From contig CM060919.1 of NCBI GenBank assembly GCA_030737875.1, positions 805,611,160 to 805,675,159 of the forward strand: a stretch of DNA of 64,000 nucleotides, read 5' to 3'. The position numbers and the translations under genes were made by a program. Origin of the DNA: Allium sativum. Its lineage: Eukaryota > Streptophyta > Magnoliopsida > Asparagales > Amaryllidaceae. Shown in pieces: positions 48,514 through 60,640 of the stretch (position 1 is the stretch's first letter; each line of letters begins with the position of its first letter). The notes beneath the pieces were generated by a model. The model saw only the letters and a list, made by a program, of their open reading frames with translations, was not told where the DNA came from and did no database searches.

Positions 48514-48707
48514 TTGGACTCGTTTGTGACGTAAACCTGCCCGGACCCGCCCGACAAATCCAGTAGTCACAAATGTCAGCCCAATGTGAGAGGTCCTAGG
48601 CCTAAACTAAAGCATAACAGTTGTAAAAACACGAGGTTAGACTCTTTTATGGTGTAAGACTGCCCGGACCCGCCCGGCAAATCCAGCTGCCATAAATGCC
48701 AGTCTAA
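48514..48707 (+). other. Two tandem 71-nt stem-loops with conserved CG-rich loop (element 3, 5' LTR)
   Basis: Hairpin A (48514-48584): outer arms TTGGAC/GCCCAA (one mismatch), inner arms TTTGTGAC/GTCACAAA (8 bp perfect). Hairpin B (48637-48707): outer TTAGAC/GTCTAA, inner TTTATGG/CCATAAA, both perfect. Each apical region holds CCCGGACCCGCCCG(A/G)C, then AAATCCAG. Same pair in the 3' LTR at 56673-56866. Lies about 1 kb downstream of the TATA box, so it should be in the transcript. Confidence 0.85.
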
Positions 48708-48752
48708 TGTGAGAGGTCTTTATGAGGTTATGGCCTGAATGAATTAAGAAAT

Positions 48753-48909
48753 ACTTAACCAGATAAACATGTAAAGTGGGACATGGGGGTTAAGTAGGTG
48801 CCTTGGGTGGCATGAGGAATCTAGTGGGTGCCCTTAGTGGCATGTGAAATATGATTAGTAAGACTTAACCAAACACACATGTAAATGAACATGACTAAGA
48901 GGGTTAAGT
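48753..48909 (+). repeat. Alternating ACTTAACC / GGTTAAGT 8-mers (element 3)
   Basis: ACTTAACC at 48753-48760 and 48863-48870, GGTTAAGT at 48788-48795 and 48902-48909, forming two hairpins with 27- and 31-nt loops. Positionally equivalent to the three units in element 2. Confidence 0.75.
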
Positions 48910-49958
48910 GGGATATACTAGTGGTGACAAGCTTAGGTGGGTAGCTTGTGGGGGCCCATTTCAACCAGTATCCCAAACGTATCTTTGTGGGCTCGACCCA
49001 AGTCGAGGACGGGACACGCATACTGAGTTTGACTATAAGAGGCCAAAACGGGGAGCGGTGGCAACGCAAGTCCAACGGGTTTCATATGCGTGTGTGGACC
49101 CAGGCTGGTAGGTAAGACGTTGTTGCATCGTGTAGGTATAAGCCGTGCATTCTCAAGTTGTATCGGGTTGCCACTTTAGGGGAGTGATACACCCCACTGT
49201 GGGGCCAGCACGGGTATCTACAAGTAGGGAGCCGATCGAAAGTGGGTAGTGGGGTACACCTAGTGGAGATAGGGGCAGACGACACCTATGTAGTCAGCTA
49301 GGGGTACGTAAGGCTATTTATATGTTTCTGTGTGAAGCAAGTGGGATCAACCTTTAGGGTGACTGGTGCGGTGCAGTGTAGTAATGTGCGGTGCAGTATA
49401 GTAATTATTCGTTAGTAATTAGGTATGCCTTTACCGTTATCTTTAACGTTATCTTAAACACCATCTTTATCTTCCAAATAGTTCATAGATATTTACTTGT
49501 CTTCCAGCTTATGCCTTAGTCTAGTTATTTTGATAATAGTATTGTTAGAATTATCATACTCGCCAGACTTTATGTCTGACCCCCTCCATTCTATCCTTTT
49601 TTTCCCCTCCAGGTCCTCAGGTTGGGCCCAGCTCTAGTGGAGCTTGATTGGATTGCTTCATCTCTTTGGAAAGCTTGGACCCTTGAAGTAAGTCCAGCTT
49701 GTTATCTTCTTTAATGGCTATTTGTGTAATGGGATTATGTATTTTTTTTTGTGAAGATGGATAATGTACTTGACTCTGATTAATGGTTTTGTGATGTAAT
49801 AAACATGTTTCCGCTGCAACAAAATGAAGTTTTAGATTTCCAAGTACTACTTATCATCTGTCTTGTTGTAATTTTCTGCTCTATATTCACTTATAACCTC
49901 CATGGAAGTTAATGCATTCCCTTTTTGAGTGACATTAATGGACGTGGGGTGTTACACG

Positions 49959-49970
49959 TGGTATCAGAGC
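49959..49970 (+). other. Primer-binding site of element 3
   Basis: TGGTATCAGAGC, exact initiator-Met type, two bases after the 5' LTR. Confidence 0.94.
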
Positions 49971-50154
49971 TTAAGGTTACCAGAACAGATAAAAATACTT
50001 TAGAAAAATAGTTATTTTTGGAAGAAATGTTTTCAAAAACATGTTTTAATGAGAAATTTAAAGAGGAAGTTTTATGAAAAACATAATCCCCAAATAGCCA
50101 TATATCTTTATCTTTCGAATTCTCCATTTTGAATCCTTCCTTTTTCGTTTCAGC

Positions 50155-50960
50155 ATGGCTGAAGATCTTAATCTACCCGACGGTGTAACGATACCAGGAT
50201 GGTATAGGAGGTTGTTAGAGGCTAGGGCCGCTGCGGGTCCAGCCAATGTTCCTTCACCACCATTTGCACCCGTTCCTCCTCCTCCTCGCGTAGATACTTT
50301 TGCAAAGACGTGCAAGGAATTCAAGGCTATGGGTGGAAAACCCTTTCAAGGGTCAGAAACGTTTGTGGAAGCTAGAGATTGGCTTAAGGAGGTGGAAGAA
50401 TTGCTAGAAATATTTGAAGTGGAAGAAGGGAGGAAAGTTTGTTTAGCAGCATGGTTGATGAAGGGAGAGGCCTCGTTTTGGTGGGAGGTCACTAATGGGG
50501 AGCGTCCTGTTGATTCTTGGGCGGATTTCAGACATAGGTTCGAGGCGAAGTTTCTCTCGAGGGCGGAAGAAAATCTATATATGGAAAGGTTCTTGACATT
50601 AAAGCAGGGAAGCTCATCAGTGAAAGAATATGTCAACAAATTTAATCAGCTAGCAAGGTTTGGTTTGGACTTAGTAAACATGCCGGAGAAGAAGGCTCTA
50701 AGGTTCATGAATGGCTTGAATGAACCGTTGCAAGGGTTGGCCATAACCACATCCCTATGGGGGCCACCTTTGAGAAGCTAGTAGAAATGGCGCTCATGCA
50801 CGAGGAGAAAAGCGCTAAAGCTGATAAGGCACCCGAGAAGAAAGGGGATCAGAAGAAACCACAACAGCAAAACAAGAAGGGTGGTAAAGACAATAATGGC
50901 AAGGGAAAGAAGAAATGTTTTAACTGTGGGACCCCAAGCCATCTCAGCAAGGACTACTGA
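50155..50960 (+). pseudogene. Element 3 gag
   Basis: Starts MAEDLNLPDGVTIPGWYRRL. The gag core includes SWADFRHRF and KEYVNKFNQLARFGLDL. A frameshift near 50740 moves the reading to the frame shared with pol (MGATFEKLVEMALMHEE). The first knuckle reads CFNCGTPSHLSKDY, with Tyr replacing the last Cys, followed at once by a TGA (50958-50960). The second knuckle ([14 protein letters not shown]) lies just beyond in the pol segment. The basic linker is Lys/Gln/Asn-rich. Closely similar to element 2 gag. Confidence 0.93.
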
Positions 50961-53804
50961 AAGAAAAAGAAGACTGGCTGTTTTCATTGTGGCGATGCGG
51001 GACATTTAGTGAAGGACTGCCCAAGGAAGGGGCAGAGGGCAGGGGCTACCTCGGGAGGACAGGTGCAGGCTCTTATAGCACCAGGGCAGGCAAGGGGACA
51101 AGTTCAGGCTCTCGCGGTCCCACCGCTGCAAGAACGAGGTAGAACCATTTCTGTTGAAAGCTTAGTTTTTCTGTTTGATCATCCTGTTCGTACCTTATTC
51201 GATTCGGGCGCATCGCATTCGTTTATCTCTACATCATTAGTTGAATCACTGCACTTAAACACCAGTTTAGTAGAGGATCCCTTAGTTGTTTCGAATCCAA
51301 TTGGGGGCTCAGCTCATTTGTCCATGATGTGTTTGGATTTGAAAATTTCTATACTTAGCGTTGAGTTTAGATGTGATGCTTATGTGTTGGGCTTCACGGG
51401 CTATGGGCTAATTTTAGGAATGGATTGGCTATCCAGAAATGGGGCCGTTCTTGATTGTGAAAGAAGAGTGGTTAGGCTCGTGACTCGCCTTGGCAACACT
51501 CTCGAAATCTTTTGTAATCCCATCAATTCTGTTATGCTAAGTTATCTAGAATCGCTTGACGCATCTGAGGAAAATCTACGATCTGTTAGAGTGGTCCGAG
51601 AGTATTCGGATGTGTTTGAGGAGGTGAAGGGCTTACCTCCGAAGCGGGAGATAGATTTTCGAATATATCTTGTGGATAATGCGAAACCAGTATCTTTGCC
51701 AGTACGCCACATGGCTCCGCGTGAAAGGAGGGAACTCGATAAGCAAGTGAAGGAGTTGCTTGAGAAGGGGTTCATAAGACGAAGTATATCGGAGTGGGGT
51801 GCTCCAGTAGTATTTGCCACGAAGGCGGATGGGTCCCTTAGACTTTGTGTGGACTATAGAGAACTTAATAAGCTTACTAAGAAGAACAGACACCCACTGC
51901 CGAGGATTGACGATCTCTTCGATCAATTAGTTGGCGCCTTAGTGTTTTCGCAGTTGGACTTAGCCACTGGTTTCCATCAGTTGAGAGTGGCTGAGGATAG
52001 CATTGACAAGACCGCCTTTAGGACTCCAGACGGTTTCTATGAATGGCTAGTGATGCCCTTCGGTTTGACAAACGCCCCCGCATACTTTGTTGATTTGATG
52101 AGTAGGGTGTTTAGGGAGTACCTTAACAAATTCGTGGTAGTCTTTGTAGACGACATCTTGATCTTTTCTAAGGATGAAGAAGAGCATGCCCTACATCTTA
52201 GGGAAGTGTTGGAGACTCTTCGAGCGCATAGCCTTAAAGCAAAATTTTCTAAGTGTCACTTCTGGAGGAAGGAAGTACGGTTCTTAGGGCACGTGGTTTC
52301 CAAAGAAGGGATAGCCGTGGATCCCGCGAAGGTGGTGGCCATCCAAGATTGGGAGGTCCCTAAAAATGCTACTGAAGTGAGAAGTTTCTTGGGGTTGGCT
52401 GGCTACTATAGGAAGTTTATCAAAGACTTCGCAAAGATATCAGCTCCATTGACACGCTTGACGAAGAAGAACATAGTTTTCACATGGGACGTAGATTGTG
52501 ATGATGCGTTCCAACGGTTGAAGAGAGCTTTGACCTCAGCCCCAGTCTTAGTGCTGCCAGACGGGAGTAAGCCATTTACCGTATATACTGACGCTTGTGG
52601 GACAGGACTAGGCGCAGTCTTAATGCAAGAGGGTAAGGTAATAGCCTATGGTGGAAGGCAGTTGAGAGCGCATGAGAAAAATTATCCCACGCATGACCTA
52701 GAGTTGGCCGCTATTGTTTTCGCGCTTAAGTCTTGGCGTCATTATCTTCTTGGCGAGAGATTCGAATTATTCACTGACCACAAATCGCTAAAATACTTAT
52801 TTTCTCAAAAGGACTTGAACTTAAGGCAGCAAAGGTGGATGGAGTTCTTAGCATCCTACGACTTCGAGATAGCATATACCCCTGGCAAGGGTAATGTGGT
52901 GGCGGACGTCTTAAGTAGAAAAAGATTATCCTTAAGTCCTTTGTTTGTTGAGCGGCGAAGCTTAGAATTCATTTCGATGTTTGATTTTAGACCTTCCGTT
53001 GACTTCGTACCCGGTTTGCTAGCATCCTTGGAGGTCAGACCTACGCTTTTGGGACGGATTGGCGAGGCACAGCGAGACGACCTGCAGTTGGTTGAGTTAG
53101 TAGAAAAGCTCAAAGGAGGGGAGTCATCAAGCCATTTCCGTAGGTATACCCTAGATGATAAGGGTTGGTTACGTAGGGACGGTAGACTTTGTGTACCTAA
53201 AGACGATGACCTAAGGAAGACTATTCTTAATGAAGCACATCACTCGAAGATGACCATTCATCCCGGCGGGGACAAGATGTACATGGACATGAGACGAGTT
53301 TACTTTTGGGCCGGTATGAAGAGGGACGTAGCCGAGTATGTTGCTAGATGCTTGGTGTGCCAACAAGTAAAAGCGGAGCAAAAGAAACCCGGTGGGTTAC
53401 TTCACCCATTGGAGGTTCCACTATGGAAATGGGAAAGCGTCTCGATGGACTTTATTGACGGATTACCGAGATCGAGAAAGGGTAATACGGGGATTTGGGT
53501 TATAGTAGATAGACTTACTAAGAGCGCCCATTTCATTCCCGTGAAGAGTAAGAGGACTGCTCCATGGTTAGCTTCTGTTAACGTCCGAGAAATAGTTCGT
53601 TTGCACGGTGTTCCTTCTAGCATAGTGAGCGACCGCAATCTTATTTTCACTAGCGAATTTTGGAGAAGCTTACAAGAGGCGGTAGGGACTCAGTTATGTT
53701 TGAGCACCGCATATCATCCTCAGACGGGCGGCCAGACCGAGAGGGTGAATCGCATTCTAGAGGATCTTTTGAGACTATGTATCCTAGACTTTGGGGGTAC
53801 ATAG
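50961..53804 (+). pseudogene. Element 3 protease-RT-RNase H-integrase (long open pol)
   Basis: Open for 947 codons (first Met at 51009). Order: zinc knuckle; protease [11 protein letters not shown] near 51195 and [11 protein letters not shown] with [20 protein letters not shown] and an intact catalytic FVDDILIFS near 52145; RNase H with [25 protein letters not shown] and [10 protein letters not shown]; integrase zinc finger HHSKMTIH...CLVCQQVKA; core Asp in MDFIDGLP and SDRNLIF, Glu in QTERVNR. A TAG at 53802 ends it after LDFGGT. One oddity is [11 protein letters not shown], where elements 1 and 2 have PQTDGQ. Known role: replication and insertion of the element. Most intact pol in the window. 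Confidence 0.95.
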
Positions 53805-54575
53805 GAAGAGCATCTTCCGTTAGTGGAGTTCGCATATAATAACAGCTTTCAATCTAGCATTGGCATGGCACCTTTCGAAGCTCTTTATGGACGACCTTGT
53901 CGTTCACCTACATGTTGGTGGGAGTCTACGGACAAGATCTTACCTGGGCCCGATATGATTAGAGAGACTTCGGAGAAGATCGACTTGATTCTGAGGAGGA
54001 TGAAAGCAGTGCAAGATAGGCAGAAATCATATGCGAATAAGAGAAGGACGGATCTTGAATTTGAAGTTGGGGACATGGTCTTTGTCAAAGTGTCTCCATT
54101 ATGAAACGTAGTTCGCTTTGGGTCCGTTGGGAAGTTAGCACCAAGGTTTGTAGGGTTGTTTCCTATTAAGGAAAGAATTGGACAGATGGCGTATAGAGTG
54201 GAGTTGCCGGAGAGACTTAGTGGTGTACACGACGTATTCCATGTGTCACATTTGAGGAAGTGCTTGCACGAAACCGCGGAAGTGGTAGAGCCGAACTTGT
54301 TTAGAGAGGTGGAGATAGAGCGTGATGCGACGATTCGACGAGCTCCTACATGCATTCTTGGGTCGGAGATTAAGAAGCTGAGAAATCGAGAGGTCAGACT
54401 AGTCAAAGTACAATGGGGAGATGACGAGAGCAACGCTACTTGGGAGACAGAAGAGAAGATACGTTCACGATACCCTTTTCTTTTTGAGGGTATGTCTTTT
54501 AATTTCTCCTTTATCGCTTATCTTGTACTTATCTTATCTTTAGTGTATCCTCTCGCTAGTATCTTTGACCTTTAG
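53805..54575 (+). pseudogene. Element 3 integrase C-terminus with chromodomain-like tail
   Basis: Same frame as the previous segment, past the TAG, with one further TGA at 54102-54104. Contains FEALYGRPC, the [13 protein letters not shown] linker, [21 protein letters not shown] and the chromodomain-like NATWETEEKIRSRYPFLFEG. The frame then runs on through a hydrophobic stretch to a stop at 54575. Confidence 0.92.
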
Positions 54576-55101
54576 TTAGGATCATCCTATGGTTGAAACA
54601 TGTGTTTGAGACATGTTATGTATGATGAATGCAAAGTGGATGCAAGTGTTTGCTAGTGGTTGCTCGTGGACGCATATACACACACTATTAGGCACTAGAT
54701 CGGCTCAGTCACTTCATACTGCATATTGCATATAAATGGCTGTATTTAGTAAAATGGATGTATAATGGTTGTGCTATCATATGGATACCACATTTTGGTG
54801 AATGGTTGTGCACGCATGTAGAAATAATATGTAGCATTAGGGAACTTTTGCATACATCATGGACGCATGGCACTATCATGGTTTGCATAAAAGGAGGTCA
54901 ACTGAATCAGTGGACCGCCTGATTTTGCATTAGATAGGGATATATACACACACTGTGCATTTAAACATGAAAGCATTAGAAGTCTATAAGGACAATGGAT
55001 GCCTGTGTTTGATGGTTGAGTAGATGGTTGTTTGGATGTTAGGATATACATTCTTCTTGACTTGAAGATTTCGAGGACGAAATCCTTTAAGGAGGGGAGA
55101 A
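54576..55101 (+). other. Element 3 3' untranslated region and polypurine tract
   Basis: About 525 bp between the pol stop and the 3' LTR, with counterparts in element 2 (34775-35350). Ends in an aaatcctttaaggaggggag polypurine tract. No ORF. Confidence 0.8.
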
Positions 55102-58100
55102 TGTAACACCCCGTAATTCTGTTAATATTAATATCCACAAATTAAAGAATAACTAATCTCAGATGTGAGAATCGTGGGAAACGGGTTGCGCCATTGTGTT
55201 CGTCTCGGAATTCTGGTTGAAATAGAGTCCGAGTTTGCGTGAATTGGACTTCGTATGAAGAAGTTATGGCCATCGGAAGTTTCAGAAAATTCAAAACAGC
55301 TCGCAGGAAATTCAAAATTCAAACTGAAAAGTGCAGAAGCGGGCTGGGTGGGAAAAATTCCCGCCCTGGCAGGTCGACTGGGGGGTCGACACTAGTGTCG
55401 ACCTGCCCCCCACCCCCCCACCCCCCCCCAGGTCGACTATAGTGTCGACATGCCCCCCCAGGTCGACTATAGTGTCGACCTGCCCCCCCAGGTCGACTAT
55501 AGTGTCGACCTGGGTCTGGCGGCTAGGGTTTCTGGCTGACCTGTTTTTAATGGGCTAATGACCCATTAGGGTTTCTGACCTAATCTGGTTGGCTGGGATT
55601 AGTTCTGAACTGATCTAACGGTCTAAAATAAATCCTAACTCTATAAATACCTAGGTAGTCTCTCACCCTAATTCATAAGAAAAATAGAATAGTTACCATC
55701 ATACCGTCGCCATGGAAATCAATGGAGCCGCCGCCAACTAAGAAGGAAGAAAAGCTAATTCAATTCTAATTCTAATCAACTCTAAAGCAAAGGAAGACTC
55801 TCTTTTCTTCTCTAATTGTGAGTATGATAGTCCTAACAAGATTATTATCATTTTAATTAGGTTAAGTCATGAATGGATTATGAGTAGATGATGTGAATTG
55901 TCGTATATGTTATCATGTATGTTATTAATCCTATGCTATGTGGTGATGATATCCTATATGTTGTAAATCATGCTATGATGATGTTATGTATGTTGAAAGT
56001 TTCTATGCTAAGTTGTGATGAATCATACATGTTAGAAAGCCATCTGTGCTAGTTAGTTCATATTAATTAAATCATCATGTTTAGGCTATGTTGATCTATA
56101 TGACAAGTCACATATGCAAGTTAGATTGATTAGAAAAGTTATGAACATATGCCATGACATCTATTATGACATCTAGAACTATGCTATGACATATGTGATA
56201 TCCTATGCTAGTTCACACCATCACTATGTTGCCTATAAACCCCATATGCAAGTTTATGTATAGATTTGGGCTATGATCATATCATGTAAATTGTGACATT
56301 TAACAAGTTGACACCTTTTGGTCCTTAACATGCGTAGTTTAGGCAAGTTTCACCCCTATTATGATTAGATTTATTTTAATTGTCTATATGTTGTGATAAT
56401 TTATCTTTGTGCTATGCGTTAGACTATTCAAGTCTAGTCTATATTATGCATTGAATAAGCGAACGTATAAACGTGGGGTAGGGGTAATATTAAGGATTTA
56501 ATAATAAGATGTTGGGGTGCAATTGATATGATTTTGCATACCATGAGTGGATGACCATAATTGAGTCAATTATGGACATCAATAAAAGTGGACTTAATTA
56601 ATAATTTGGATAGGGAATTATTAAAACTGGGGTAAAAGATTATAAGTGATAATCAATGCTTAGGACACGAGGTTGGACTCATTTGTGACGTAAACCTGCC
56701 CGGACCCGCCCGACAAATCCAGTAGTCACAAATGTCAGCCCAATGCGAGAGGTCCTAGGCCTAAACTAAAGCATAACAGTTGTAAAGACATGAGGTTAGA
56801 CTCTTTTATGGTGTAAGACTGCCCGGACCCGCCCGGCAAATCCAGCTGCCATAAATGCCAGTCTAATGTGAGAGGTCTTTATGAGGTTATGGCCTGAATG
56901 AATTAAGAAATACTTAACCAGATAAACATGTAAAGTGGGACATGGGGGTTAAGTAGGTGCCTTGGGTGGCATGAGGAATCTAGTGGGTGCCCTTAGTGGC
57001 ATGTGAAATACGATTAGTAAGACTTAACCAAACACACATGTAAATGAACATGACTAAGAGGGTTAAGTGGGATATACTAGTGGTGACAAGCTTAGGTGGG
57101 TAGCTTGTGGGGGCCCATTTCAACCAGTATCCCAAACGTATCTTTGTGGGCTCGACCCAAGTCGAGGACGGGACACGCATACTGAGTTTGGCTATAAGAG
57201 GCCAAAATGGGGAGCGGTGGCAACGCAAGTCCAACGGGTTTCATATGCGTGTGTGGACCCAGGCTGGTAGGTAAGACGTTGTTGCATCGTGTAGGTATAA
57301 GCCGTGCATTCTCAAGTTGTATCGGGCTGCCACTTTAGGGGAGTGATACACCCCACTTTGTGGCCAGCACGGGTATCTACGAGTAGGGAGCCGATCGAAA
57401 GTGGGTAGTGGGGTACACCTAGTGGAGATAGGGGCAGACGACACCTATGTAGTCAGCTAGGGGTACGTAAGGCTATTTATATGTTTCTGTGTGAAGCAAG
57501 TGGGATCAACCTTTAGGGTGACATGTGCGGTGCAGTGTAGTAATGTGCGGTGCAGTATAGTAATTATTCGTTAGTAATTAGGTATGCCTTTACCATTATC
57601 TTTAACGTTATCTTAAACACCATCTTTATCTTCCAAATAGTTCATAGACATTTACTTGTCTTCCAGCTTATGCCTTAGTCTAGTTATTTTGATAATAGTA
57701 TTGTTAGAATTATCATACTCGCAAGACTTTATGTCTGACCCCCTCCATTCTATCCTTTTTCCCCCTCCAGGTCCTCAGGTTGGGCCCAGCTCTAGTGGAG
57801 CTTGATTGGATTGCTTCATCTCTTTGGAAAGCTTGGACCCTTGAAGTAAAGTCCAGCTTGTTATCTTCTTTAATGGCTATTTGTGTAATGGGATTATGTA
57901 TTTTGTTTTATGAAGATGGATAATGTACTTGACTCTGATTAATGGTTTTGTGATGTAATAAACATGTTTCTGCTGCAATAAAATGAAGTTTTAGATTTCC
58001 AAGTACTACTTATCATCTGTCTTGTTGTAATTTTTCTGTTCTATATTCACTTATAACCTCCATGGAAGTTAATGCATTCCCTTTGTGAGTGACATTAATG

Positions 58101-58116
58101 GACGTGGGGTGTTACA
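55102..58116 (+). repeat. 3' LTR of element 3
   Basis: 3015 bp, partner of 46927-49956. Carries an E2F-like imperfect palindrome (GGGTGGGAA, AAA, TTCCCGCCC at 55346-55366), nine GTCGAC words (about 55373-55511), TATA box at 55642 and stem-loops at 56673-56866. Confidence 0.95.
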
Positions 58117-60250
58117 TACAGGGTCTGTTTTAAATCGGATTTTTGTGAAACAAGAAACGTTCGGAGCTGGTGAAGTATATTTTTCTAACGGAAGAGAAAA
58201 ACGGGGATTTCATTGTGTAGATTTTTATTTATGTCCAAATCAAATTTTAGAAAAGTCGCTATGGAATTCCTTTTTAATTTATAACGATTTATTTATATTT
58301 TTAAAAAAGGATTTAAATATAAATCGAATATCGATATAACTGAGAACCTTGAAATATCGAGTTATAAATCCCAGTGGAGCTGTATGATATTCTATTATGA
58401 ATATATATGATAATATTTATTTTTAAACATTAAAATTAATTATTTTTAAATATATTTAATATTTAAAAGGGGTTATTTAGAGCTTTAAAAATAGCCAGTT
58501 TTGCAAACGAACTCTGTTTTCGATGAAACTAATTTTATTGGATCTATAATATTAAATTATTGTTAGATTTCAATTTTTGTGATTTTTAGAGGCAGTGTGT
58601 GGTCGTACGGATTTTAATGTGAAAAGCAGTCAGTATTTCGATGTTTAAAAATACGTTGTGTGAGCAAACGGAGTCGAAATTCGACGAAACTAGTTTCGTT
58701 GGGTCCGTAATGTCAAACTCTAGCTACGTGTTCATTTCCCTAATTTTAGAAGATTGTACGTGATCATAAGGATTTTTAAAGACGAATACAAATAGAAAAT
58801 TGATTAAAAATGAATAAAATAATTAAGAATAAAATATCTAGATATTTTGATTTGCCTATAAATACTCCTTAACTACTTCCTTATAACCTAAACAAGCCGT
58901 CACTTATCTTTTTTTCTCCAGAAAGAAAACGTGAAAGAATCCATATTCTAAAAAATCATTTAAAACTCAGAAATCGAATGAAATCATCCCATTCCTAATT
59001 CGAATTGCTCCTCTTCTCGCAAGCTTTAATCCTATACTAGTATTATAGGGTGCGACGCCCCTTTTGCTGATGGTCGAAAATTACAGTAGATCTAGGGTTC
59101 GAAGTTTTGTGCAATCGAAGAAGAAGTGGATTGTTTCGAGTTCATTTTCGGGTTGAGGAAGTAAAACCGAGTCTGTCGCAAGTTTTTGGTGGATTTTGAA
59201 CATAATAAAGTTCGGTGGCTATATGTGTGATTTGGGTTTCGAACTGGAGACCGTGGGGGAGAAGAATGGGCGCGAGTTGGAGGAGATGGGTGTGGGGTAG
59301 TGTAGATTTCGAAGAGAAGAAGTATGGCGGTTGCGGTTTAGAGAATAGAGGAGAAACAAGGTAGAACGAGGAGCATGAGTTATTGAAAATGGCCATGAGA
59401 AGTGGTTCGCGAATTTCTGTGGTTGGAGAAGAGTGAACGGGCTTGGTGTTCATGTAGGAGATAGGTCGGGCTCAATGATGGGTGAGGTCCAGTTTTAAAA
59501 TTAAAGCTAAGTGGTTTTATTTTAAAAGAATATCCAAACTTGTATAATCCATAACTTGGTCATACGTAAACGAAATTCAGCAAAACAAGATCCGTTGGGA
59601 TCGTAGGGACGACGCCTACACAATGGAACTGACTGGCAGTGGATTGGAGCTAGTTTGAATTTATAGCGAAATAAATTGTTTGATCTGAATCAAACAATAG
59701 TTTATCGTTCTTTAACGATGAACTGCCAAAGTGAGTAAATCTCACTAATTTTGCACAGTTGTATTTTTATAACCTATATTTAGAACTGATAAATGTAGGT
59801 TGATTGTTGTGTGTTGACTGTTTAGATGAACTGCTAGTCAATTGGTTGAAATTATATATTTATATATAATTCGTTAAATATATATTGATTCTGTTGATCA
59901 GAATAATTCATATTGAAATGAAGTTGATGTTAATTATATTGTTTAACATCTGTGGATGCAGGGAAACAGGTTGGAGGGATCCAACTGGATTGCTCAATAT
60001 TTATAATACCGTTCTTTTCATATATTGTAATATATGATGTGATATATAATCTGTTGTTGATTATGTGTGTTTGAATGATATCGATCATTGTGAATTGGTA
60101 TTTTAAATACCGTAAGAAATACTGGGATATAGAAAAGGGGATTTTCAAAGTGTATTTTGAAAATAAATTATTTATATAAAATCAATGGATTTTATATATA
60201 AAAGGAAAGGGGTTATATGAAAGAAAATAATTATAAAATCAAAGAAGTAG

Positions 60251-60640
60251 TAAAAGGAATATTTATTTGTTAAATAAATAGAACTGAAAAGAAATATTTA
60301 TTTCGAAAATAAATAGAATAAGTAAAAGGAATATTTATTTATGGAATAAATAGAATTTTATAAAAGGGCTATTTATATAGAAAATAAATATAAGTATACA
60401 AGGATTGTTTATATAGAAATTAAATAAGATATTATAAGAGGAACATTTATTCAGAAAATAAATAATATATTATAAGAGGAACATTTATTTAGAAAATAAA
60501 TAAGATATTATAAGGGATATTTATTTGGAAAAATAAATAGAATATATAAGAGAAATATTTGTAAAACAAATATAAAATAGAAATATTTGTAAAACAAATA
60601 TAAAAGGAAATACTTATAAAAACGAATAGAATTTTATAAA
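60251..60640 (+). repeat. Array of AT-rich hairpin units in giant LTR copy 2
   Basis: About nine units of roughly 40-45 bp, each built as ATTTATTT-short spacer-AAATAAAT followed by 'agaat..ataag'. Arms of individual units are complementary even where the word changes (for example ATTTGT/ACAAAT near 60565). Copy 1 has only a three-unit relative. Confidence 0.8.

Larger units (their letters stand above)
46927..49956 (+). repeat. 5' LTR of element 3
   Basis: 3030 bp, TGTAACACCCCG...GGTGTTACA. In order: GTCGAC array, TATA box, about 1 kb AT-rich region, tandem stem-loops, ACTTAACC/GGTTAAGT units, further hairpins, end. Confidence 0.95.
46927..58116 (+). mobile_element. Ty3/gypsy element 3 (chromovirus, Tekay-like), nearly intact
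   Basis: 11.2-kb element with LTRs at 46927-49956 and 55102-58116. Perfect target duplication TACAG at 46922-46926 and 58117-58121, inside giant LTR copy 2. PBS at 49959-49970. Polypurine tract ggaggggagaa before the 3' LTR. The polyprotein needs only one frameshift and three stops to be accounted for, and RT, RNase H and integrase catalytic residues are all present. The first 185 bp of the LTRs differ at about five positions and long later stretches are almost identical by eye, so it inserted recently. Confidence 0.97.

Noticed and set aside
49959..49970. tRNA gene at the TGGTATCAGAGC motifs
   Set aside because: Only the 12-base primer-binding complement is present, always just inside an LTR. 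No cloverleaf surrounds it.
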